From Cruorifilaria tuberocauda (lineage: Eukaryota; Nematoda; Chromadorea; Rhabditida; Onchocercidae), in NCBI GenBank assembly GCA_013365365.1, contig JABVXU010000303.1, positions 1 to 64,000 of the forward strand: a stretch of 64,000 bases of DNA. The letters are read 5' to 3'. This document shows, in pieces, positions 53,591 to 64,000 of the stretch. Made by a program: the position numbers and the translations under genes. The notes under the pieces were generated by a model. The model made no database searches and was not told the DNA's origin. It saw only the letters and a list, made by a program, of their open reading frames with translations. Positions within the stretch are counted from its first letter, which is position 1, and every line of letters starts with the position of its first letter.

Positions 53591-53614
53591 GAGGGAGAGA
53601 GAGAGAGAGAGAGA
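53591..53614. repeat. (GA)n microsatellite
   Basis: A run of GA dinucleotides with one GGG interruption. Confidence 0.95.
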
Positions 53615-55980
53615 TCTTTATCATTTCGGATCACTCTTCTGCTCCATTTGATTTCCTTTCATGACCCTGCGATTTTTATCGTTTCCGTCTGTTAGTGGTT
53701 TTTTTTAATTCTGCTAAATCAATAAAGGATTATCGTCTGATCAGCAGATAACTGATAACATCGGTAACACACTAAAATAAAGATAAATGATTTTTGTCAT
53801 TTTGGAACATGCATTCAAACAAAATATAATTATACAGCGACAGATTTTTGTTTTCAGGTTTTAACTGAAATTTAAAACAAAATTTAACATGAAGAAAATG
53901 ATATTTCTTGTGATAACGGATGATATAGGTGTGATAAGAAAAGAATTTGATACTTTTTCATAAAATATTAAAAAGAGATAGATAATGATATTAAATTTTT
54001 TACCTTTTTCAGCTAATAACAAAACTTTTATTTGTTCAATTTGAAATTAAACTTTAATTCAGGATGAATAATAAATTTTAAAATATTAATTATATTATAG
54101 ATTAATTCGACTTTGATAATCGAATAAGCTTACTCTTTCAGCTTAAAAAAGTAAATTCTATTAATAAAGTAATTTTAGGCATATTGATTACTTAATTGAA
54201 AATTTTTTTTTCAGTTATTGATTATTTCATATCTTTCAAGATTTGCCCATTGTTCGATAATTTATTTAACAGATAGTATAGATGGTGCTTTCCTCATATT
54301 TTAAATTTTTATTTTGTCCATTAATTTAAATCATATGATAACGATATTAGCATCGTTGAACTAATTTGATTTTACTTCTAATCTCTTCTCTTGATATTCC
54401 TGAAATAACAGTCTTAGGCTTTACTAATTTAATAAATTTCATCACTAAAAACCTTTCAACGAAAGTAAAAGATCAATTTGATTGATGAAAATTGATAAAA
54501 CAAATCAATCATGCACTGATCTGCTTGCAAGTAATCTTTTTAAACGTAGAAATTAAAGACAAGTTAGGTAAGAGTATTTTGCAAAATATTACTTTTACCT
54601 GAATTTGATTGGAGTAAAGTAGGATAAAGTAAAAACGATATAATGAAAAATTCCTTTGCAGCTTTACTTCTCCTCTTCACGTTTTACGTGTGATAAATTT
54701 AATAAATCTGAAGTTGGCTGATATGAGTTTAATTTAATAATTTAAATAATATACAGATTGTAAACAAAGGTAAACAAGTAAACAACGGTAATCATGCACA
54801 TTTTCAAGCAAATAAAATTTACCAAAAAGAATATATTTGCAAGCAAAGTTGAATATTGATCACAATTTGTTTTTTTCATTGAACTTTTTGGAATTTTTAA
54901 GAAATGTTTGATCGATCGATTTGATAATTAATCAGTTGATTGTTCAACAAAATTTAAATAAAAGTTTTTGTTATTAGCTGAAAATTCTAGCTGATAAGAT
55001 ATAATAATATGATAATTATCTTTTTCCTTTCAATTTAATTTACAAAAGTGATACAAAATATACATTGAATTCCTGTTGAAGTTTATCAGATAAATTTTTT
55101 TAATTTATCAATGCAACTTTTTGCGATAACATTTCCTTATTATGAAAGTTTATAAACTAAATATATTTGCTACGTGAAAAATCAAATGTTTTCATAGAAA
55201 TCGATTTTGTCTGATGATTGCTCTCATGAATTCAATGAATTTACAATTTTGGAACTAGCTATCAGCAATCTGATAAAGCATATCAGTATTGAAAGCTTGA
55301 CTCAAAACTATTCAATAATTAAATTTTATGCAAATAAATTAATCGCAAAAAAACAAATATTCATGAAATTTAATCATAAAAATAGTTAACAGATAAAAAA
55401 TTAAAGTATTTTCCAATTTATTAATTTTTTTTAAAAATTAACAATTTCGCTATAAATTATTTAAATATGCATTTTAATTTGTAACTATTTTAGTCCTAAA
55501 TCAATATTCATTCTAATAAGATTAAGTTAAGAGCTAAAAGCTTAGAGAGAAATTAAATTGATTAGTTTAATTTCAGTTGATAAGAAGTTTTTAAAGTTAA
55601 ACTTTTCATTATTAAATACTTTTATCAAATTTTCAATTTCTGCAACGAAATCCAAATTATCATTTCAAAATTGAATATGAAATCATGAATGATTGAAATT
55701 GTGGATTAAAGTAAGAGTTTTGCTGCTGCATGTGCACTTGTAGATGCTTTATCAGAAATGTAATTAGCATGAAAATGATAACGACTGGCTAGAATGGAAG
55801 ACTGTACGACTTGTAAGCTATGACTACTAGGGCATTTTGCTTTTGCTAAAGAAAACGCTTACTTTGTTCATTTTTCTTTTTCCTCCTCTATCGCTTTATA
55901 GCTTTGAGCAAAAGAAAAACTTTCTTTCAAAAGAAGAAAGTAAAACCATTTACTTATCAGTTTACTGCTAACTAACAATA

Positions 55981-56056
55981 TTATCATTGCTTATCAGAAA
56001 AAACCATAATTATCAGGATTATCAATAATTACGATCGCAAAGTATTGCTATTATCA
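55981..56056. promoter_or_regulatory. Cluster of five TTATCA (GATA-factor) sites
   Basis: TTATCA occurs at 55981, 55991, 56010, 56019 and 56051, all in the same orientation, and TGATAA follows nearby at about 56118. TGATAA is the preferred core of nematode endodermal GATA factors such as ELT-2. The site function is inferred. Confidence 0.35.
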
Positions 56057-57173
56057 GTTTTTGAACGGAAGATTTCTGTAAGTTTTTAATTAAGTATTGA
56101 TATCTAATCATGATATCTGATAATCTTTAATCAATCATTGACATAGGTAGGTTTTTTTTAAAGTCCAAGAATATGGCATATTGGGGAAATGGGAATTCTC
56201 GAGATATTCTTATTGCTAGCAAAATAAAGTTTTAATTTTTTTTTTTGCTTATTTGATTGGAAATGTTTTATTCATTTTTTTAGCATGATTTTTTCTTATC
56301 AAAACTTTAGCATGTTTTAATGCTTTAGATGCTTTAGAAATTTGAAATTATCGCTTAAATTTAATTTTTCTTTTCGAAAAATTTTTTTAGAAAAAAACTG
56401 ATCAGATGAACGGAAAAAACATTGTATGAAAGCAAAAATAGATGCATGCTGAAGATTGAAGTTTGACAAGTATGATAACTATAATAATTTGATAGGGCAG
56501 TATCTTTTTACAAGATTCAGATACTTTTGTTTGTTTAGGTTTAGTTTATGGTTTCGCTTGGGGTTTTAATTTTTTTTATTGTTTTATATGAAAAAGAAGG
56601 TAAAAGACGGAAGTGGTATTTTGATGAAAATATTTGTTTATTTATCAAATTATTTACAGAAAATCGGATCACAGAATTTATAGAATGGGTAATTATAAGA
56701 ACTTCAATGAAAGATTCAATCAATTAGAAATTATAAAATTCACTCATTTATTTATATACTTACCTATCTCTGGAGGTCATAGGGCAAGAACAAGGTCGAT
56801 TTTCTTATGGTTTTATCGCGAGAAAATTTGATTCTTATAATATCACGATGAGGACATAGAATAATGAAAGCGTTTATCTCTGAGGATATAAAAATTGGAT
56901 AAAATGATAAGAGATAAAGAATCTAGCACCTCTCTTTCATAACTTTAAAATCTTACTTTGTTCATTTGTTTATATTTATTTATATACTTATATTTTTATA
57001 ATATTTTATTTAAGTTGTGGTCTTTTGAAAATAATCGTGATTATTTTGCGTATTCATGAATACAGCGATCTCTGTTATCATTATTAATATTAACTAGCAT
57101 TGGGTATTACTGTCGAGATGTCATTGATAGTTTCAATTATCTGATTTGTGTATGAATTCCAATTATGATGTTA

Positions 57174-57300
57174 ACGACAACAATAATGATAATAATAATG
57201 ATAATGATAATAAAAACAATAATGGTAACACTGATAACAGTATGAAAATATTGATAACGAAATAATAATAATAATAGCAACAATAACAATATTAGTAATG
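57174..57300. repeat. Degenerate AAT/GAT/AAC trinucleotide repeat
   Basis: The sequence is a run of AATAATGAT and AACAAT trinucleotides with frequent single changes. A similar tract lies at about 59744-59850. Confidence 0.8.
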
Positions 57301-58372
57301 ATATAATGGTCTTATCATTAAAAGTAGTGTTCCGTTGGCATAAATATTTATAGGAAAAAAATGTCGCTATTAAGAAAAACTTTAACTCTGTCTGGTTTAT
57401 TCTCTTACTGTTCTTTCTTTATCTGTAAGTGATAAGCATTTCAGTATGCTATATCACTGATGGTACTCTATTTGCACTTAATAGAAAATTTACTTTCGAT
57501 CAAAATTTTAATGCATTCATTTGTTTCTCTGATTAACAGATTGGCTATTTCATTAGGAATTCAGGAAAATAATTAGTTCATTAAGCATTTCTTTTAAGGA
57601 GTAATTTTTGTGATAAGATTGAAAACGATATCTTTCAAATACCCTGTATCACAGCAATTAATCAATATATGTCAAACATCTACCGGTAGTACCACTTTTG
57701 ATATTAGCAGTAGAATTGGCTAATATATACTAATTAAAAAATCAATAATTTCGGTTCAAAAATACTGCAATGTTCAGAAATTGTGGTACTTTTCTGATCA
57801 ATCTTCTGAAATTATTCGAATTTTTTTGGATTGGAAAATTTTTTGATATTATTTGTTGTGTGCATGATTTTGCTAGAATTAAATTAAAATGATACATATC
57901 AATCATTTTTCTCATTTTTTGAATTCTGAAAAAAATTGCTCTTCCATTGCTGTAAGCAAAAATTATTTCAAAAATTTTTATCAGATTACATTGAGGAATG
58001 CAATTGAATGAGTATTAAAGCTTATTGGAGCTATAATTCAATTGAATTAAAATGATATAGTATGAATTATTTTGTAATATGATAAGCTAGTAATGCAGTT
58101 AGCTTAATGATTACGAAAAGAAAAATTCATGTTTTTTTTCTTTTATCAATGATTATAACTTTCTTATCACAAACGTTTATCAGACATGCAATTCACCATT
58201 TACATTCTTATTTCATGTTTATTTATCCTCATTACTTACTTATCGACTATTCGATAACTTTTACTTTCTTTTAGGAAATTTAAATTATAAATTATCATTA
58301 TTAAAATTTAACTCAAGCTAAAATAAATCACTGAAACGTTACTCGTTTAGTCTCTTCTTTAATTTACACTTC

Positions 58373-58555
58373 AGACCAATCCAATGTGATATAAATCAAA
58401 TATACAATCTAGACCAATCCAATGTGATATAAATCAAATATACAATCCAGACCAATCCAATGTGACATAAATCATATATAGAATTTAGACCAATTCAACG
58501 TGATATAATTAAGATATGAAATTTTGATCAATTCAATGTAATATAAAGTAATATA
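58373..58555. repeat. 38-bp minisatellite, five copies
   Basis: Units start at 58373, 58411, 58449, 58487 and 58525, an exact 38-bp period. The first three are nearly identical (AGACCAATCCAATGTGATAT, then AAATCAAATATACAATC); the last two are diverged. Each of the first three units contains two CCAAT words, and the first two also contain a TATAAA word. Confidence 0.92.
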
Positions 58556-60229
58556 AAATGTTTGTAAAAATACTAATAATAATGAACTAATATGAAATAT
58601 ATAAGGTGATATGTTTAATTCGATAATAAAGATATTTAAAGTACATATGAAATGATATAATTTGATACGATACGATTGCACGTTTAAAACTAAAATCATC
58701 ATGAGCAACCGTAACATAACATATTTTACATTCTATTGTGATAGCGATGATAACTGGCAATAAATATATCGTTACGCTAATGCAATTGGTCTTCACATGG
58801 ACATTCTTTCATTCCCTAATTGATTTGTTCAAGATTTCACATTCCATTTCATGATGATTTCTATTAAATATTAAATGTGCGACAAATTTTATTACCTGCG
58901 TGCATGTGTATATATATATTTACCTCTTGAAAATTTACTAATTATCATCGTTTTTAATTAATTATCAAGATTTCTAGGAATAGAAAGAGAATTAAATTAG
59001 GATATAGGAGAAAACAGGAAGAGAAAAAGAGAGATTCATTAATGTTTCTTCTGAAATCTGATAGATCTAAAATTAAACATTTTCTTTGTTTCGTGATAAT
59101 TAATGATGATAAGCTAATGTAAGCTAATAAGCTGATATGATAATAAGCTAATTATCAAAGTAATTATACTCTGATAATTAGTTAGGATAAAAAATCATTA
59201 TAATTGACGGTTCCTTTTTTTTTGTTTGTTTATTTTTATTATATTATTTTCTTTTTTCCCTACGTTTTCTTTTTATCTGGCAGAAATTTCATATTGATAA
59301 GGAAGAATAATAGTAGCTTTTATCATCTTTTTCTTTCGAATTTAATAGTTTAATTTTTTGATAGTTTTAATTTAATTTATTAATCTACTTTAATAAGTTT
59401 AATTTCAATTTACTAATTGACTGAAAAATGATAATTTCGAATTGTTTTATTTTGCGTGTTTATGAAATTACAAAAATATTTTTTGAGTATTTAACGGTAT
59501 TTAGGTACTACGTTTTTTTTTTTGCCTTACTTAAAACTTTAATTAGTTTTAATGAAAAAAATTTCAAATAAATTTTTTTTGTTTACCATTTTTCAACTTT
59601 TTTATTTTCAAACAAAACAAGTTTTAAAATTCACATCATTTATGGCTTTCAACATTTTTATGGCATTTTTGCTGAAAGGTCCATTTATTGTATAATATCA
59701 TTCATCAACGGTTTCAATTTATTTGCCATTAGAATTCAACAAATAATAATAATAACAAAAATGACAATAATGATAACAATAACGATAATGTTGATATTAA
59801 TAATAATAATAGTAATAATGAAGATAATTATTACATTAGTAATAATAATATATTGTTAACTAAACCAGTGATTTTAAAGGATTCAACTTCCCTTCAACAT
59901 TTTATTTATTTCCGTATATCCAGTGGTTCAGAGCATTTCTCATCATTGCTCCATCATTTTATCATTATTTACCATCAGCTAAGTTGTATAACTAAGCTCT
60001 AGACATGCTTATAATGGCTATAATAAGCTCATTCTAGATCCTTTTAAATGAAATTAGTTTGTAGCCATGTTTTTAAACCTTAAAAGCGATGTAAGCTTCT
60101 GAAATTTAATTCGAAATGAAAACAATATGTAAATATATGGCAGAATTAGTTAGTAACCAAGTAATAAAGTAAAATCAGTCTGACAATCAGCCTGATAAAA
60201 TAAAAATCGAATATCTTTTTTCCAAATTT
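58556..60229. other. Gene-free AT-rich stretch with GATA-site cluster
   Basis: No gene is seen. TGATAA/TTATCA occurs at 59094, 59107, 59138, 59152 and 59172, five times in 84 bp. A degenerate trinucleotide tract lies at about 59744-59850. Confidence 0.5.
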
Positions 60230-60285
60230 GTTATTATTATTATTAATTACTACTACTACTACTACTACCACTACTACTACTACTA

Positions 60286-60375
<90 letters not shown>

Positions 60376-60497
60376 TTACTACTACTGCTGGTACTACTAC
60401 TACTACTACTGTTACTACTACTACCACTACCACTACTACTACCACTACTATTACTACCAGTACCACTAATATTATTATCATTATCATTATTATTGTC
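60230..60497. repeat. Long (CTA)n trinucleotide microsatellite with ATT/ATC flanks
   Basis: About 220 bp of almost pure CTA/TAC repeat (roughly 60247-60468) with a few CCA, ATT and CTG interruptions is flanked by ATT/ATC trinucleotides. It gives long poly-Thr and poly-Val open frames on opposite strands; these are artefacts and not genes. Confidence 0.95.
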
Positions 60498-62646
60498 ATT
60501 TGTTATTTATGTGTGTTTTTTGCATGGATTCTCAAATGTTGAACTAAGGTAAAATTTATCAATCGGCAAGATTCCTTTCACTTTCTCAAATCTTTGCCAT
60601 TATTATTATCACTATAAATCATGATTATTAGAAACAATCATTATCATTTGTTGTTTTTTTTTGTTACCGCAATTTTCGTTTAGAATTCTTAGGTTGTCCA
60701 AAATTTGGAATTTTAAAGTTGGAAATTGGTAAGATCAATTTTTGCATGTAATGAATGATGAGAGTAAACCACAAACTGTAAAGGTACAACAGGTATTTCT
60801 CAGTGTCAAGAAACTGATAGATTTAAATTTGAAAGGAAAAGGAAGTATTTTTTTTCCTCGATAAGGTCACACCTCCGTATGCGTATGTTTATAATCGTTG
60901 TATTTGCTTATTTGTTTTAAAGATGATTGTTTCTAAAGATAATTCATAATTCTAATGATTGTAATCTTTCAAGACAGATAAGCTTATTTGATTGTTTTTC
61001 AATCGGATAAACATGCTTTTCACTGCAGATAAGAATTTAAGAAGCATTCTTTTTTTGTTTGCGAAAAATTTTGCTTTTTCTAATTAAAATCGTCTGGAAC
61101 TATAATAAGCTGTCAATTAGTTTATCAATTAGTATATCAGTATATCAGTTAAAGTAAAAAAATGCATCGGGAAATTATCAGTTCAACCTTCTTTGATAGC
61201 ATTCTTTATTAAGCTTAGAAATTCCACATCATTCCAAAAATTGCTCAAGTAAAACGAAACTGTCTTTCTTGTTTTCTCTTGGAAATAAAATAGACGATAC
61301 AATCTATTTAAATAAAAAAAAATTTCTTTTTTTTTCTCGAACAAATCAATCACAGTGACATTTGTTCATAGTATATTTGTCAGTTTTGGGTAATTTTTCC
61401 CTCCTTGAACCCAAAATCTGAAATCTTTTTTTTTTCGTCCTTCTCTTCTTATCACTCTTATCAGTATCATCCAAAGAGAAAAAAAAATGTGTAAATAATA
61501 CATTATTACATAGACTGTTAAAAGACGAAGAAGAGATGAAAAATATATTCAAGTAAAATTGTGATGTTGTATGAAATGATACCCGAAATGTATGGAATGA
61601 AGAAATAATCACTTATCACCCATTTCCAATCGACAAAGTTTTCCTTGAAGAAGAAAGGCGACTACTATCAAATTCTCTTCTCCTTCTCCTAACTTCGCCT
61701 TTTGTTTTTATAATTTTCTCGGCAATAATGATATTGAAAATTGCTGTAATTTATCATCAATGATTGGTTGATAATGACAATGATGATAACAATGATAATC
61801 CGTTTATAGTTTGATAAGAGATAGAAGAGTAAGGAAATTATATTATTCTCATTTCACTTTTATTATCAATTTAATATATGAGACTGTAAAAACTCTTTCA
61901 GAAAGGTAATATTCAGGTAATTGATTGCTTATATTAATGATAATAGCAATTCTCTTTTAATTACTTTTTTCGACTATCAATTGATAATCTGTTCCCATTA
62001 TTAAATTTACTTATTATTCAATTTCAAAATTTAAAATAATCAAATCTCAAGACCTCTTTAATATGCAATAAGTGTGATTAGTGATATCATGACAAAGGAG
62101 CTATCAGGACTTCAATTGAATTGTTAATTTTCATAACTATCCATAAAAATACCATCGAATTATTAATTTCCACAACTTCTGATACTGATAGTATCTTTTC
62201 GCATTATTTTAAATGAACTGATATTCCCATTTTGTTCCTCTCTGTACTTTATTTTATTTTAATTTATGAACTTTGATGAGATGTTTTTTTTTGATGTTGA
62301 AGTATTGTAATTAACAATTCCTACAGTATGGATTGATTTTCATGGAAAGAAATGTCATTTACTGTCTCCCTGTATCCAAATTAATTATTGAATAGCTTTT
62401 TTTTATTATTTCATACAACAATTTCTTCATGCTCCTTTTTTTATCACTTTATCATTCACGATCGTCTTGCTTTTTTTTCCCTCTTCTTCCTGCCATTAAA
62501 TAAATAGCCTATTCTCTGAAGTTTTCTTGAACATTCCAATTTTGCAAATTAATGAGAATAATTTTTACCGATGCTAAGATTCACTTTTATTAAAATCAAA
62601 TAATTGCTAATCATTTATAATCATGGTATCTAATATCAAAAAAGAG

Positions 62647-62681
<35 letters not shown>

Positions 62682-64000
62682 GAGAGAGAAGAAATTGTAC
62701 TTTTAGGTATAGAAATATTAAAAAAATTTTGTCTGATATCTATAAAAGTGAAAATTTTAGCGATCAGTAATTTCTTTAAATCAGTATTTTTTTTTGATAT
62801 TGCGAAAAGGGAAATCGAATATCAAAATTTTCCTCAAACTTCTAATGTGACTAAGCTGATTATTAAGCTTTGTAGATAACATTTATAGATTTTAAACAAA
62901 TCAAAATTTGATAAGAACATAGTGAACATAGTTATCATGAAATCAATTCATTCGGAACTTTATCATTTGAAATGAACATGATAAAGTAGTGTTAATTAAT
63001 TAATTAAACGGATTAATTATAAATAAGTAATAGTGATTAGGAGAAGATTTTAGAGAATTTTCTTTGATGGAAAAGATTTTCTGATAACTTGCAAATAAAT
63101 AATAATATTATTATCAATGAAAAGAAAACTGAGATGAAATGAAATAGAAGATTATCAGTGATTAAGGCCTAATATAGGCTGATAACGATTTTTCTGTTTA
63201 AAAATTTTCTGTGATAAAATTTAATTTCATTATGAAATTAATAGAAAAAAACTGATAGGAATATTACGTAGTGTTATTTTAAAATTAAATTTTAATATGT
63301 CAAATTTTGCTTTCTAGTTTGTATTTTATTAATATAGTAGCTTCTGTAATACAACAGTTTTAAGTTTCAAGCTAATTTAGCTAATTTCGGCGCTAGAAGT
63401 TGATGAAATTTAATTTCAATTTGAAATCTTGAAAATTTTCAATTAAAATTTTCTACCAAAAAAATTTTATTCTATAAAATTGCTGATTTAAAGGAATTTA
63501 AATTTGAATTCGTAATTTTCAAATTATGTTACACGATTATTTTTACCAATGACGTATAGAAAATAAATCAAATTACTTTGACAGTTATATTGACAGTATC
63601 AAAAAATACTGTCAAAAGAAAAAAAAAAGAAAGAATATTATTCGAAAATCTACAAATAATTTCTTTTTTATAATTTAATTTTCATTACAATGACGAATTT
63701 TTATTATAATTTTTTTAAAATGAGTGTGAAATTTTCATTTGAATACTTTTTTTTCGGAAAAAAATAATTCGTAGCTCATTTTCAGTTCATAAGGTGACAA
63801 GGTGTTCGTTCCTCTATGTTACCCGCATGAATTTTACATGTCTTTTAATTGTTTTGTAAAATTTTGAAATAATTTTCATCAAATTTCATTCGCATAAATT
63901 ATTTTTCTGTAATTTTATCGTAGACTTCACCTTTAATTACTATTACTATTTCAACCGGGAGAACAATCATCATTTAATTTTAAGTTACTTTTGTAATATA
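60498..64000. other. Gene-free AT-rich end of the window
   Basis: There is no supportable gene. The region includes a TGATAA/TTATCA cluster (61751-61817, five sites) and a GA microsatellite (62650-62689). The frame at 61346-61612 (minus) has AT-driven composition and no recognisable motif. Confidence 0.5.
62650..62689. repeat. (GA)n microsatellite
   Basis: About 20 uninterrupted GA units, followed by GGAGAGAGAAG. Confidence 0.95.

Larger units (their letters stand above)
51305..58372. other. Gene-free region upstream of the TTL gene
   Basis: Seven kilobases of AT-rich DNA with no supportable gene on either strand. The region holds a GA microsatellite (53591-53614), trinucleotide AAT/GAT/AAC-rich sequence (about 57174-57300), and an unusual density of TGATAA/TTATCA words, densest at 55981-56056. 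As the TTL gene reads leftwards, its promoter should be just right of 51304. Confidence 0.5.

Noticed and set aside
58472..58796. Minus-strand hydrophobic frames at the 38-bp minisatellite
   Set aside because: They are repeat-derived, Ile/Tyr-rich, and lack a family signature.
60146..60542. Long poly-Val (minus) and poly-Thr (plus) open frames
   Set aside because: They are translations of a CTA/TAG microsatellite, with no other content.

Overview
The window looks like nuclear DNA of a chromadorean nematode, most likely a spirurid or filarial (clade III) worm. The DNA is AT-rich, the genes have many short exons with gt..(t)ttcag introns, it carries a transthyretin-like gene (a family greatly expanded in nematodes), and its ERK is very close to C. 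elegans MPK-1. The species is inferred; nothing here fixes it. All exon models were read by eye from splice sites, reading frame and intron phase.

Layout. (1) 1-8.9 kb is repeat-rich: a decayed BEL/Pao retroelement on the minus strand, the last exon of a trypsin-like serine protease, an antisense 28S rRNA fragment, several short tandem repeats, and a cluster of CACGTG sites. (2) 8.9-26.3 kb holds one very large plus-strand gene for a protein of about 2,100 residues with more than 20 degenerate C2H2 zinc fingers, an LXCXE motif and an acidic stretch of SUMO-interaction-like motifs; LIN-13 is the best candidate. From 10548 to 26268 I could join 46 exons into one 6,300-nt frame. (3) 26.3-38.3 kb is about 12 kb without a convincing gene. 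(4) 38298-41137 is a complete ERK-type MAP kinase (mpk-1), 8 exons, 384 residues. (5) 43989-48361 is a 10-exon gene for about 573 residues that resembles glomulin/ALF4. (6) 49732-51304, minus strand, is a complete 3-exon secreted transthyretin-like gene of 143 residues. (7) 51.3-64 kb has no gene I can support; it holds microsatellites, a 38-bp minisatellite and dense local clusters of TGATAA/TTATCA (GATA-factor) motifs.

How the genes relate. If the zinc-finger gene is lin-13, an Rb-pathway (synMuv B) repressor that opposes vulval Ras/MAPK output lies next to, and on the same strand as, the terminal kinase of that pathway. The glomulin-like gene would act on cullin-RING ligases, and the transthyretin-like protein is exported. 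I see no operon and no bacterial-style system. The most unusual signals are a 41-bp RNA-like hairpin in an intron of the zinc-finger gene, the SIM-like array, and the GATA-site clusters.
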